Below, in pieces: positions 37,870-46,661 of a DNA stretch of 64,000 nt. The notes beneath the pieces were generated by a model that was not told the DNA's origin, ran no database searches, and saw only the letters and a list, made by a program, of their open reading frames with translations. The DNA is from CAZRVH01 sp964608325. Its GTDB lineage: Bacteria; Patescibacteriota; Gracilibacteria; Peribacterales; Peribacteraceae. The stretch is from contig CAZSMX010000003.1 of NCBI GenBank assembly GCA_964608325.1, forward strand, positions 1 to 64,000. The letters run 5' to 3'. Position numbers and translations under genes: made by a program. Positions within the stretch are counted from its first letter, which is position 1. Each line of letters opens with the position of its first letter.

Positions 37870-38666
37870 TTTCCCGAGGGGGAAAGCGATGGGTATGGCT
37901 TGAACAAGTACTTCCCGAAATATTTTAACGCATCGATGAGGTGCTTGCGGCCCGCCCATTTCGTGATGAAGCGCAGCGGCCCGCCCTGGGATAGGCGCGA
38001 TTCGTTGTGGGTGGCTTTCGCATCGCGAAGTTGATGTACCTTCATGCCCAGGTTCCAGGTTTCGCGGCACAGCGTGATGTCGGACATGAACAGGAAGAAG
38101 CTCGTGTCGTGTCCGCCCGTTTTTTCCAGGCACGCGCGCGTCATGACGAACATCGCCCCCACGAACCAATCAACCGGTTCGTAATCCCTTTCCCCGAATT
38201 CCGTATGAGGCTTCATGCGCCCGTTGGGATTCGTGATGCGCCTCCATACGAGCTCGAGCAGGTTGGGGAACGGACGGGCGCTATCCTGTTCGTGTCCGTC
38301 CGGATAGATCAGGCGGGGAGCGACGATGCCCACGTCCGGATTCGCTTCCAGGTGCTGCAGCAGGAGATCGATCGTGTCCTCGTGCACCGTGATATCCGCG
38401 TTGACCGTCGCTATGTAGTCGCCGGAAGACAGTGCGTACCCGCAGTTGTTCCCGTCGATGTAGCCTCCGCGCGGGAGGTCCGCGAAACGGATGTGCTTCA
38501 ACGTCGCGTAGGATTCAGGATCGATGTCGTCGTTCGCCAGTTTTCCCCCGTTATTCAGCACGATGATCTCCGTATCCGCGGGGAGTTTCGCTTTCGACAG
38601 CGCGGCCAGGCACTGGGTGACATCCCGGGGCTTATTCGTCTGTAAAATGACGACGGAGAGTTTCAT
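37866..38666 (-). CDS. GT2 glycosyltransferase, rhamnosyltransferase-like (WbbL type)
   Basis: 266 residues: KLSVVILQTNKPRDVTQCL, GGYIDGNNCGYALSSGDYI, the D-x-D-like TVNADITV, and DWFVGAMFVMTRACLEKTGG then SDITLCRETWNLG, the pattern of WbbL/RfbN-type rhamnosyltransferases. TATACT (38679-38674) ends 7 nt before the ATG. First gene of a two-gene leftward unit. RfbC, needed for dTDP-rhamnose, is encoded next door, which agrees with rhamnose as donor, though rfbA and rfbD are not in the window. Confidence 0.88.
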   Translation of the reverse strand: MKLSVVILQTNKPRDVTQCLAALSKAKLPADTEIIVLNNGGKLANDDIDPESYATLKHIRFADLPRGGYIDGNNCGYALSSGDYIATVNADITVHEDTIDLLLQHLEANPDVGIVAPRLIYPDGHEQDSARPFPNLLELVWRRITNPNGRMKPHTEFGERDYEPVDWFVGAMFVMTRACLEKTGGHDTSFFLFMSDITLCRETWNLGMKVHQLRDAKATHNESRLSQGGPLRFITKWAGRKHLIDALKYFGKYLFKPYPSLSPSGK

Positions 38667-38715
38667 CGATGGGAGTATAGATTCTTTTTTATACGAGAGG
38701 GAATTTATTTAGCGC

Positions 38716-38806
38716 CGAAAAGGCAATCGATGCAATCGAGGGAATCGAAGCAATAGAGGATTGATCCCTAAACCATCCTCTATTCCCTTGATTGCTTCTA
38801 TTTCTT
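38716..38806. repeat. AATCGA-periodic inverted repeat after rfbC
   Basis: AATAGAGGAT (38752-38761) and ATCCTCTATT (38775-38784) form a perfect 10-bp inverted repeat. It is extended by imperfect copies of GCAATCGA/TTGATTGC on both sides. It lies just after the rfbC stop and may act as a terminator, though a T tract is lacking. Confidence 0.55.
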
Positions 38807-39340
38807 CTATTTCTTCTCCAAAAATGGCAAATTTTTGTCCTTTTCCGACAGTTCCGTCACCGGCAACGGCCACTGCACGTTGATCGTCGGGTCGTCGTAG
38901 CGCACGCCCCGTTCCGCTTCTTTCATGAAGGGGTGCGAGAGAGGGTATGTCATCATCGTGCCGTCCGCGAGCGTTTGGAACCCGTGCGCGCAGCCTTCTG
39001 GGATGTACAGGGCGAGGCAATTCTCATCCGTCAGTTCCACGCCCACCCACTTTCCGTAGGTCGGGGAGTCCTTGCGCATGTCGACGCACACGTCGAACAT
39101 GGCTCCTTTTGTGCAACGCACGGCTCTGGCCTGTTCGTGAGGAGCGGTTTGCCAGTGGAAGCCGCGGACCGTGCCCTTCTTCACGTTCATGGACATGTTC
39201 TGCTCCACGCCCATGCGGCTCAGCCCCTTGCCGGTCCATTCTTTCTCATCATATATGCGCGCGAAAAAGCCCCTGTTATCCCCGATGCGCTCCGGTTCCA
39301 GGATATAGCAGCCGGCGATGAGGGTCTCTTTCAGGATCAC
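38807..39340 (-). CDS. rfbC: dTDP-4-dehydrorhamnose 3,5-epimerase
   Basis: 177 residues from a GTG at 39340. ILEPERIGDNRGFFARIYDEKEW, QNMSMNVKKGTVRGFHWQ (with the catalytic-site His), VDMRKDSPTYGKW and YIPEGCAHGFQTL are RmlC signatures. The GTG is preferred because TATAGT ends 7 nt before it and TTGGCA lies 17 nt further up; the upstream in-frame TTG is that -35 hexamer. It makes dTDP-4-keto-L-rhamnose. The other rml genes are not in the window, except a possible dehydratase at 39433. Confidence 0.93.
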   Translation of the reverse strand: MILKETLIAGCYILEPERIGDNRGFFARIYDEKEWTGKGLSRMGVEQNMSMNVKKGTVRGFHWQTAPHEQARAVRCTKGAMFDVCVDMRKDSPTYGKWVGVELTDENCLALYIPEGCAHGFQTLADGTMMTYPLSHPFMKEAERGVRYDDPTINVQWPLPVTELSEKDKNLPFLEKK

Positions 39341-39347
39341 GGGCGGC

Positions 39348-39376
39348 ACTATAAGCCATTGCCTCCCGTATGCCAA
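39348..39376 (-). promoter_or_regulatory. rfbC promoter
   Basis: On the minus strand TTGGCA (39376-39371), a 17-nt spacer and TATAGT (39353-39348), then 7 nt to the GTG start. A predicted leaderless message. Confidence 0.7.
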
Positions 39377-39432
39377 AAAGATAGGCTTTGGAGCCTTCCT
39401 TTCCGCATTCCTACCGCTATACTCCCATCACT

Positions 39433-40554
39433 ATGAAGCGAGTCCTCCTCACCGGCGCCGACGGATTTATCGGCCACCATATCGTCGAAGCGATCATGAA
39501 GCACACCGACTGGCATGTCATCGGTCTGAGCAAGATCGACAGCGCGTCGACGATCCACCGCTTGGCGGACATCGATAACTGGGAACAGTACAAGCACCGT
39601 TTCAATTTCGTGTTCCACGACCTTCGTTCGCCCATCAATCCGTACGTCGCCAACCGCATCGGACCGGTGAACTACATCCTGCACCTTGCGGCCAGCACCC
39701 ACGTGGACCGCAGCATCGACGCTCCGATGGAGTTCGTTTTGGACAACGTCGTGGGCACCTGCAACCTCCTCGACTTCGCACGCACGCTCGACGGCCTCGA
39801 GCTCATGAACTATTTCTCCACGGACGAGGTGTTCGGACCCGCCCCCGAGGGTGTGGCATACAAGGAGTGGGACCGCTACAAGTCCAGCAATCCGTACGCC
39901 GCGGCCAAAGCCGGAGGCGAGGAGCTCTGCTATTCCTACTACAACACGTACGGCTTGCCGGTGATGATCACTCATACGATGAACGTGTTCGGCGAACGCC
40001 AGCACCCGGAGAAATTCATCCCGAAGGTCATCAACGCCACGCTGACGGGGCAGAAGATTTACATCCACGGCAACCCCGAGCGTACCAGGGCCGGCACCCG
40101 CTTCTACGTCCATGCGCGCAACGTCGCCGCCGCACTTATGTTCCTCATCAAGCAGCATGAGGAAGGCAAGGCAATCGCGGGAGACAAGTTCAATATCGTG
40201 GGGGAGAAGGAAATGGATAACCTCTCGCTTGCCCAATTCATCGCGAATATCGTCGGGCAGCCGCTCAACTACGACCTCGTCGATTTCCACGGCAGCCGCC
40301 CCGGCCACGACCTGCGCTACGCGCTGGATGGCGAGAAGCTGAAGGGGATGGGATTCGAGTATCCCAAGACATTCGAACAAAGCCTCACGAAGACGGTTGA
40401 GTGGTACCTGGCGCACCGCCAGTGGCTGCTCGATGACTTCTCCAAGGCGCAGTTCGCCAAGGAGGCGCATGGCCTCGACCAAGGAGTGAAGGCGATGCTC
40501 CAGAAGACGGTCCAGAAGGCCGTCGGACAGGAGCAAAAGGTCGATACGCACTGA
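39433..40554 (+). CDS. NAD-dependent sugar-nucleotide dehydratase/epimerase (SDR family)
   Basis: 373 residues. The NAD-binding start is RVLLTGADGFIGHHIVEAI. LHLAASTHVDRSI, YFSTDEVFG and the catalytic Tyr-Lys in SNPYAAAKAGGEELC match the dTDP-glucose 4,6-dehydratase group (STDEVFG with YxxxK). The D-E pair of RmlB is present. The ~45-residue C-terminal helix extension (HRQWLLDDFSKAQF...) is unusual. TATACT (39418-39423) ends 9 nt before the ATG. It could supply the substrate of RfbC, encoded divergently. Exact sugar unknown. Confidence 0.85.
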   Translation: MKRVLLTGADGFIGHHIVEAIMKHTDWHVIGLSKIDSASTIHRLADIDNWEQYKHRFNFVFHDLRSPINPYVANRIGPVNYILHLAASTHVDRSIDAPMEFVLDNVVGTCNLLDFARTLDGLELMNYFSTDEVFGPAPEGVAYKEWDRYKSSNPYAAAKAGGEELCYSYYNTYGLPVMITHTMNVFGERQHPEKFIPKVINATLTGQKIYIHGNPERTRAGTRFYVHARNVAAALMFLIKQHEEGKAIAGDKFNIVGEKEMDNLSLAQFIANIVGQPLNYDLVDFHGSRPGHDLRYALDGEKLKGMGFEYPKTFEQSLTKTVEWYLAHRQWLLDDFSKAQFAKEAHGLDQGVKAMLQKTVQKAVGQEQKVDTH

Positions 40555-40579
40555 TAGTCCCGTGGTAGACTGTGGTCCC

Positions 40580-41659
40580 ATGAAGGTGACCCTCGCCACC
40601 GGCATCTATCCTCCGGATATCGGAGGTCCCGCGACGTACGTCCGGGAACTGGCCCATGCGCTTCAGAAGCAGCAGGTCCAGGTGCAAGTGATTACGTACG
40701 GAAAGGGGAAGTCTGGAGACGACCTGTTCCCGGTCATCCGCGTGCCGAAGGGGGTACTGCCCGTCGTCCGCTGGTTCCGCTTCGCCCGCGCGCTCAAAAA
40801 GCACGCCGCGGACGCCGATATCATCTACGCGTTCTCTTCCGTGAGCGTCGGTATGCCCCTGTGGATCACGCACTTGAAGCAGCCGAAGAAAATCCTGCGC
40901 CTTGGCGGGGATTTCCGTTGGGAGCGCTACACCGACAAGGGCGGCGCGTTGGGCCTGAAGGAATGGTATGAGAAAGAGCAGCGCTTCCACGGTGCCATGA
41001 ACGGCCTCCTGAAGACCTTCGATCACATCGTCTTTTCCACCGAGTTCCAGCAGGCGATTTACGAGAAGGTGTACCGAGCCCTCCCGTTGCATCAGGTCAT
41101 CGAGAACGCCTTGCCGGGCGGCATGCCCACGCACCATGCGAAGCACGTGCCTTTCAAGTTGCTCTTCCTGGGGCGCTTCGTTCCGTTCAAGAACATCGGG
41201 TCCCTCCTGTGCGCGGTCAAAAACCTTTCCGATGTCACGCTCACCCTCGTCGGCGACGGCCCCCTTCTTCCCGCCATCCGCAAGGCGGTTCGCAAAATGC
41301 AGATCGGCGACCGCGTCGAAGTTCTTCCTCCTCAACGGGGCGATGCGAAGAAAGCGGCCTTCCGCGGACACGATCTCATGGTGCTCCCGTCGTATACCGA
41401 TATCAGCCCCAATGCCGCACTCGAGGCGCGCTGCGAAGGATTGCCCGTGCTGCTGACCAGTGAAAACGGCTTGAGCCGCCAGCTGTCCGAGGGCATGCTC
41501 GTCCGCCGTTTGCAAACTCCCCGCGATATCCAATCGGCATTGGAAGAAGCGATGCGGGATTACGAAAAAATCGCGGAACGGTGCGCGCAGCCCCTCCCCG
41601 AACGCAACTGGGATACGCTCGCGCGCGAACACCTCACACTTTTCCAGGGAATCCTATGA
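40580..41659 (+). CDS. GT4 glycosyltransferase
   Basis: 359 residues from the ATG at 40580. GT-B fold: the N-terminal GIYPPDIGGPATYVRELA contains the glycine-rich loop. KLLFLGRFVPFKNIGSLL begins the donor domain, and PSYTDISPNAALEARCEGLPVLLT carries the E-x7-E-like motif with the first Glu replaced by Asp. TAGACT (40566-40571) ends 8 nt before the ATG. It overlaps the next GT4 gene by ATGA, starting a three-gene coupled series. Confidence 0.9.
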   Translation: MKVTLATGIYPPDIGGPATYVRELAHALQKQQVQVQVITYGKGKSGDDLFPVIRVPKGVLPVVRWFRFARALKKHAADADIIYAFSSVSVGMPLWITHLKQPKKILRLGGDFRWERYTDKGGALGLKEWYEKEQRFHGAMNGLLKTFDHIVFSTEFQQAIYEKVYRALPLHQVIENALPGGMPTHHAKHVPFKLLFLGRFVPFKNIGSLLCAVKNLSDVTLTLVGDGPLLPAIRKAVRKMQIGDRVEVLPPQRGDAKKAAFRGHDLMVLPSYTDISPNAALEARCEGLPVLLTSENGLSRQLSEGMLVRRLQTPRDIQSALEEAMRDYEKIAERCAQPLPERNWDTLAREHLTLFQGIL

Positions 41660-42762
41660 ACCTGCTCATGATCTCCGGCGATCGGTCGCTCCTCGAGGGA
41701 AAGAGGGGCGCCTTCTACTACACGCTCGAGGCCTTTTCCAAGGAGTGGGACCGCATCGACATCATCACTCCCCACGTAAAGGACGCTCCCGAAGCCATGA
41801 CGCTCTTCGGCAACGTGTACCTGCATCCGAACCCCAACGGGCTCCTGTCCCAGCCGTCGTGGATCAAAAGGAAAGGCATGCAGCTCCATCTGCACTTCCG
41901 CCACCAGGTGATGACCGTGCACGAATACCCGCCGTTTTACAACGGCATCGGCGCGCGCATGCTCGCGAGGAAGATCAGGATCCCGTGGGTATTGGAGATC
42001 CACCATCTCATCGGATACCCGAAGCCCGCTTCCTTCTCGGAGCGCATCGGCAGGGTGCTGTCCCGCCTGTACCTTCCGGGAGAAATCCGCATGGCGTCCG
42101 CCGTACGCACCGTCAGCAAGAGCACGGCCCAGCGCCTGCTCGATTGGAAGTCCCCGAAGTCGAAGATCTTCGTGGTGCCATCGTTTTACCTGGACCGCGA
42201 ACTGTTCGAGAGCCTGCCCGACACGCACCAGCTGTACGACATCGCGTTCTGTGCCAGGATCGTCTCCAACAAGGGCCTCCCAAACCTCCTGAAGGTCGTG
42301 GCGAAATTGCCAGGCGTGCGCTTGCTTGTCATTGGGGACGGTCCCGACCGCGCCTCGTGCGAGAAGCTCGCGCGCGATCTGCGCATCGCCCAAAGAGTAG
42401 AATTCCGCGGATGGATGCCCACCCAGGAGGAGGTGATCCGCAAGATCCGCAGTGCCAAGGTATTCGTCATGAACTCCCTAAGCGAGGGCGGGCCGAGGAG
42501 CGCCTTGGAAGCGATGGCTGCGGGCATGCCCGTGGTCGTGACGCAGGTCGGGGTGATGCCGGACGTCATCGACGAGGGGAAGAACGGGTACTTCACGACG
42601 GGGGAGCCCGATGACTTGGCCGAGAAGATTTCCCTGCTCCTGCGCGACCCTGCACTGCGCGATGCGGTGGGCCGCAATGCCGCCATGATCGTCGACCGTT
42701 TCGAACGCAGGCAGCTCATCGCGCAGTACGCGCGTTTCCTCAAGACCACCGCTGTTTCATGA
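41656..42762 (+). CDS. GT4 glycosyltransferase
   Basis: 368 residues. The donor domain has YDIAFCARIVSNKGLPNLL, RLLVIGDGPDR and the E-x7-E region in NSLSEGGPRSALEAMAAGMPVVVTQVG. The N-terminal region (LLEGKRGAFYYTLEAFSKEWDRIDIITP) carries the acceptor-side loop. It overlaps its neighbours on both sides by ATGA, so it is translated as part of a coupled series. Donor and acceptor unknown. Confidence 0.92.
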   Translation: MNLLMISGDRSLLEGKRGAFYYTLEAFSKEWDRIDIITPHVKDAPEAMTLFGNVYLHPNPNGLLSQPSWIKRKGMQLHLHFRHQVMTVHEYPPFYNGIGARMLARKIRIPWVLEIHHLIGYPKPASFSERIGRVLSRLYLPGEIRMASAVRTVSKSTAQRLLDWKSPKSKIFVVPSFYLDRELFESLPDTHQLYDIAFCARIVSNKGLPNLLKVVAKLPGVRLLVIGDGPDRASCEKLARDLRIAQRVEFRGWMPTQEEVIRKIRSAKVFVMNSLSEGGPRSALEAMAAGMPVVVTQVGVMPDVIDEGKNGYFTTGEPDDLAEKISLLLRDPALRDAVGRNAAMIVDRFERRQLIAQYARFLKTTAVS

Positions 42763-43781
42763 AGCTGCTGATCGTCACCCAGAAGGTAGACCGGCATGAT
42801 CCCGTCCTGGGATTCTTCCATGCCTGGATCGCGGCTTTCGCCAAGCATGCGGAACATGTCACGGTGATCACCCAGTCCGTCGGGGAGCACGCGTTGCCCG
42901 GCAACGTGACCGTCCTTTCATTGGGAAAAGATACGGGGAGGGGTACGCCCGCGCAGATTTTCACGTTCAAGAAACTCCTCTGGAAACACCGCCATGACTA
43001 CGACACGGTGCTCGTCCACATGACTCCCGTGTGGATGGTCATCGGGGGACCGATGTGGATGCTGCTCGGCAAGTCCCGGTACCTTTGGTACGAGTCCCGA
43101 GGCACGCGATGGCCGCTGCGCGTCGCCTTGATGATGGTCCATATGGTATTCAGCGCTTCTTCCTACGGCATGCCGTTGCAAACGAGGAAAAGCATCGTCA
43201 CGGGGCATGGCATCGATACGGATCTCTTCTCTCCCGACGAATCGCAGCGCGTTGCGAACCGACTCCTCTCGGTCGGGCGTATCACGGCGGGGAAGTTTCC
43301 CGGCCGCGTCATCCGGCTCTTACCCGACCTTCCCGAAGGGTGCCATCTTCAGTGGGTCGGCGGTCCCGTGACGGAGGATGACAGGAAGCTTGAACAGGCG
43401 TTGCAGCGTGATATCGACGTGCTCCGGCTGCGCCAGCGCGTCTCGTTCCGTACCGTTCCGCACGACCGGCTCGCTCAGCTCATGCAGGAAGCGGATGTCT
43501 TCGTGCACGCGAGCGTGACGGGTCTCGACAAGGCCGTGCTGGAGGCGATGTCCTGCGGATGCATCATCGTTTCGGTATCGCCGGCACTTACGGATATCCT
43601 TCCCAAGGCCCTTCAGTGCACCCCCGAAACCATGGGCCAGGCGGTTGCCTCCGCCCTCGCCCTTCCGGCCTCTGAAAAAGAAGCCCTGCGCAAAACGCTG
43701 CGTGAAGCGGTTATACGGCATCACGGGCTCGATCGCCTGATCACGCTGCTGGTGACGCACATGCAGACAACGAAAAATTGA
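42759..43781 (+). CDS. GT4 glycosyltransferase, divergent
   Basis: 340 residues. A GT-B fold is supported by KLLIVTQKVDRHDPVLGFFH at the start, LLSVGRITAGKFPGRVIRLLP in the donor domain and SVTGLDKAVLEAMSCGCIIVS, where the usual first Glu of E-x7-E is replaced by the Thr-Gly-Leu-Asp region. The middle (PVWMVIGGPMWMLLGKSRYLWYESRG) is hydrophobic and may touch the membrane. Last of the three coupled GT4 genes. Confidence 0.82.
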   Translation: MKLLIVTQKVDRHDPVLGFFHAWIAAFAKHAEHVTVITQSVGEHALPGNVTVLSLGKDTGRGTPAQIFTFKKLLWKHRHDYDTVLVHMTPVWMVIGGPMWMLLGKSRYLWYESRGTRWPLRVALMMVHMVFSASSYGMPLQTRKSIVTGHGIDTDLFSPDESQRVANRLLSVGRITAGKFPGRVIRLLPDLPEGCHLQWVGGPVTEDDRKLEQALQRDIDVLRLRQRVSFRTVPHDRLAQLMQEADVFVHASVTGLDKAVLEAMSCGCIIVSVSPALTDILPKALQCTPETMGQAVASALALPASEKEALRKTLREAVIRHHGLDRLITLLVTHMQTTKN

Positions 43782-43798
43782 TCCTGTATCATCCGGGC

Positions 43799-44431
43799 AT
43801 GGCACATGCGACTCACAGCCTGTTCCGGACACGTTTTTACAATGCGCTCAAAGGCGTCGAATTGAACGGGTCCGTGCTGGACCTCGGAGGCTCGCGCAAG
43901 TCCGGGTATCACGAGTTGTTCCAGGGGGCGCCTTCGTTCACGGTGGTGAATATCGACGAGGAGTATGGGTACGACCTGAAGTTCGACGTCGAACAGCCCT
44001 TTCCGGTCGCCGACGCATCGTACGATCACGTGCTGTGCCTGAACTTGCTGGAACATACCTACGACTACATGCATGTCCTGCGCGAGAGCCTGCGCGTGGT
44101 GAGGCCGGGAGGGAAGATCGTCTCCGTCACGCCGTTTTCCATCCCGCTGCATCCCTGCCCGCATGATTTCTACCGGTTCACGGGGGAGACATTGCAGCGC
44201 ATGTTCACCGACGCGGGGTTTGCCGTGGAGGAAGTGGAGGCCATGGGGTACGGGGTCTTCGCCTGCGTGTATCAATACAGTTCATGGCTGCTCCCGGGCG
44301 TGCTGCGTAGGATTGCAATGCGATGCGCCGCTGGCATGGATCGGTTGCTCTCCCGCGTGAGCAAACGCTACAAGGAACTTTCCGCGAATTACGTCCTCGG
44401 CTATCTCGTCATCGCCCGCAAGCCCGCATGA
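43799..44431 (+). CDS. Class I SAM-dependent methyltransferase
   Basis: 210 residues. SAM-binding motif I is SVLDLGGSRKSGYHE, with FTVVNIDEEYGYD, then DHVLCLNLLEHTYD (motif IV) and LRVVRPGGKIVSVTPF. It resembles the small methyltransferases of glycan loci that modify sugars or lipid-linked intermediates. CAGACA, 17-nt spacer and TATCAT (43787-43792) end 6 nt before the ATG. Its end overlaps the next GT4 gene start. Confidence 0.88.
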   Translation: MAHATHSLFRTRFYNALKGVELNGSVLDLGGSRKSGYHELFQGAPSFTVVNIDEEYGYDLKFDVEQPFPVADASYDHVLCLNLLEHTYDYMHVLRESLRVVRPGGKIVSVTPFSIPLHPCPHDFYRFTGETLQRMFTDAGFAVEEVEAMGYGVFACVYQYSSWLLPGVLRRIAMRCAAGMDRLLSRVSKRYKELSANYVLGYLVIARKPA

Positions 44432-45588
44432 GGATCGCCTACTGCACCAATGTCCGGCTTCCCAGCGAACGCGCGCACGGCCACCAGATCGCCCAGGTGT
44501 GCGACGCCCTCATCAATCTCGGCCATGAGGTGACGGTCTTCGCGACCATTCGCAAAGAAACGGTGGAGCAGCCTTTCGCGTCGTACTACGGCGTGAGCGG
44601 GAAGATCGGACTCAGGCATATCGGCTACAAGCGGCTCCTTCCGAACTGGCCACCGCTGCGTCCGCTGCGCCTTTTCCTGCAAAACAGGGGGCTCTTGCGC
44701 GATTACCGCATGCATCTGAAGCCTGAGAACTTCGACCTTCTGTACACCCGCGCCCCCGCGCTGCTCCCCGCGCTGCTCGAGACGGGCATCCCGGTCATCC
44801 TGGAGCTTCACTCCCTCCCGCGACGCAACCTCCGCACGTTCATCCGTCACTGCGGACAGTGCCGGCTCGTCGACTGCCTCACGTCGTCGATGCATCGGAC
44901 GTTGAAGGAGTGGGGCGTGCCGGAAGGCAAGCTGATGACGGAAGGGGACGGGGTCGACCTGCGCCGCTTCGCGAAAGTTCCGCCGCGCGACGAGGCCCGA
45001 CTTGAGATCGGATTGCATACGGACCGTCTCGTCGTAGGGTACGTAGGCCGCCTGAAGACGCTCTTCATGGAGAAGGGCGTGAAACATATTTTGGAAGCGG
45101 TGAAGCAGTTGCAGCACGAGAAGAAATTTCTGGCACTGATCGTCGGCGGGCCCGAAAAGGATGCCGATGAGTACCGGAAGATGGCGAAGGACTTGGGACT
45201 CGGCGACGAGGACGTGCGTTTCACGGGAGAGGTGTCCGGCAAGGAGGTCCCGAAAATGCTCGCCGCATGCGACGTGCTTGCGATGCCTTTCCCGGACTTC
45301 CCGCACTACCGCCATCATATGTCGCCGCTGAAGATGTTCGAGTACATGGCTGCGGACCGTCCCATGATTTCCTCCGATCTTCCTACCGTCCGTGACGTGC
45401 TCACGGAAGAGGTCGCGTACTTCTGTGTGCCGGGGGACAGTGCGGATCTTGCCGCGGTCCTCTCCCATATCGCCGCCCATCCCGACGAGGCCCGCGCGAA
45501 GGCCGTCGCCGCCGCGGAGAAGGTGAAGAACCACACGTGGGAGGAGCGGATGAAACGGGTTTTACGCGCCGCTTCCCTGCCTGCCTGA
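44428..45588 (+). CDS. GT4 glycosyltransferase
   Basis: 386 residues. RIAYCTNVRLPSERAHGHQIA (acceptor domain loop), LVVGYVGRLKTLFMEKGVKHIL (donor domain), and PFPDFPHYRHHMSPLKMFEYMAADRPMI, in which P-L-K-x-x-E replaces the classical E-x7-E, as in WbpY-like or mycothiol-type relatives. The cysteines in FIRHCGQCRLVDCL are unusual. Overlaps the start of wecB by 1 nt (TGATG). Confidence 0.9.
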   Translation: MRIAYCTNVRLPSERAHGHQIAQVCDALINLGHEVTVFATIRKETVEQPFASYYGVSGKIGLRHIGYKRLLPNWPPLRPLRLFLQNRGLLRDYRMHLKPENFDLLYTRAPALLPALLETGIPVILELHSLPRRNLRTFIRHCGQCRLVDCLTSSMHRTLKEWGVPEGKLMTEGDGVDLRRFAKVPPRDEARLEIGLHTDRLVVGYVGRLKTLFMEKGVKHILEAVKQLQHEKKFLALIVGGPEKDADEYRKMAKDLGLGDEDVRFTGEVSGKEVPKMLAACDVLAMPFPDFPHYRHHMSPLKMFEYMAADRPMISSDLPTVRDVLTEEVAYFCVPGDSADLAAVLSHIAAHPDEARAKAVAAAEKVKNHTWEERMKRVLRAASLPA

Positions 45589-46661
45589 TGCTGTGTTTCG
45601 TCCTCGGTACCCGGCCGGAGATCATCAAGATGGCGCCCCTGCTGCGCCGCTGCGTCGAACGAAAGATCGACTTCCGCATCGTGCACACGGGCCAGCATTA
45701 CGACCCGCTCTTGGATGGACTCTTCTTTACAGAATTGGAATTGCCGAAGCCCGATGTACAGTTGCAATGCGCCGGGAAGTCCTCGGCCGAATTCCTTGAA
45801 AAACTTCTGCCCGCGTTGCGCGAGGCGCTTGCGGATCCGAAGCCGTCCTGCGTCATCGTCCAGGGTGATACGAACAGTGCCTACGGCGGTGCCGCGGCCG
45901 CGCATGCGATCGGGATTCCCGTTGCGCACGTGGAGGCGGGCCTTCGCAGCGACGACCTCTCCATGCCGGAGGAAGTGAACCGCATCAAGATCGATACCAT
46001 GGCCGAGCGTCTTTATACGCCAACCGAGCATCAGGCCGAGCGGGCGCGCCGCGAGGGGATCGACGCATCGCGCATTCTCGTGACCGGCAACACCGTGGCC
46101 GATGCCGTCTCGGAGCATCTGGAAGAAGCACGCACGCGTCCTTGGGATGCCGCCCTTGCACCGCTCGTGTCCGGGCCGTACGCGGTCATTACCCTGCATC
46201 GTCCGGCGCTCGTGGATCATCCCGAAAGACTTCTCTCCATCCTCCACGGTATCCATGATGTCTTGGAATCGCACGGCCTCACGGCGGTTTTTCCGGTGCA
46301 TCCGCGCACCCGCAAGATGATCACCGATCCGACGCTCTTCGACCGCATCACCATGGTCGAACCCGTCGGATACTTTTCCATGCTAAAACTATTGTCGGCC
46401 GCGCGCCTGCTGGTCACGGACTCCGGAGGCCTCCAGGAGGAGTCTGCGATCGTCCGAGTCCCGTGCATTACCGTGCGTGAAAACACCGAGCGCCCCGAGA
46501 CGGTGGATGCCGGTGGAAACAGGATCGTTGGGTTTGACCTTGTCGCCATCCGCAAGGCCGCCGATGAATTCCTCGGCTCCTCCATCCCCTGGAAACCGCT
46601 CTACACCGTGGAGCATCCGTCTGATGCGATCCTGGAAGACCTCCTCTCCCGCTACGCATGA
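45588..46661 (+). CDS. wecB: UDP-N-acetylglucosamine 2-epimerase (non-hydrolysing)
   Basis: 357 residues. LGTRPEIIKMAPLLRR, HTGQHYDPLLDGLFF, VQGDTNSAYGGA, HVEAGLRSDDLSMPEEVNR, HPRTRK and TDSGGLQEES are the full set of non-hydrolysing epimerase motifs. It interconverts UDP-GlcNAc and UDP-ManNAc. A second, hydrolysing-type 2-epimerase is encoded at 54989-56125, so two ManNAc routes coexist. Coupled to flanking GT4 genes by overlaps. Confidence 0.93.
   Translation: MLCFVLGTRPEIIKMAPLLRRCVERKIDFRIVHTGQHYDPLLDGLFFTELELPKPDVQLQCAGKSSAEFLEKLLPALREALADPKPSCVIVQGDTNSAYGGAAAAHAIGIPVAHVEAGLRSDDLSMPEEVNRIKIDTMAERLYTPTEHQAERARREGIDASRILVTGNTVADAVSEHLEEARTRPWDAALAPLVSGPYAVITLHRPALVDHPERLLSILHGIHDVLESHGLTAVFPVHPRTRKMITDPTLFDRITMVEPVGYFSMLKLLSAARLLVTDSGGLQEESAIVRVPCITVRENTERPETVDAGGNRIVGFDLVAIRKAADEFLGSSIPWKPLYTVEHPSDAILEDLLSRYA

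Noticed and set aside
39341..39376. rfbC starting at the TTG at 39376
   Set aside because: That TTG is part of the -35 hexamer TTGGCA, and the -10 TATAGT lies between it and the GTG at 39340.
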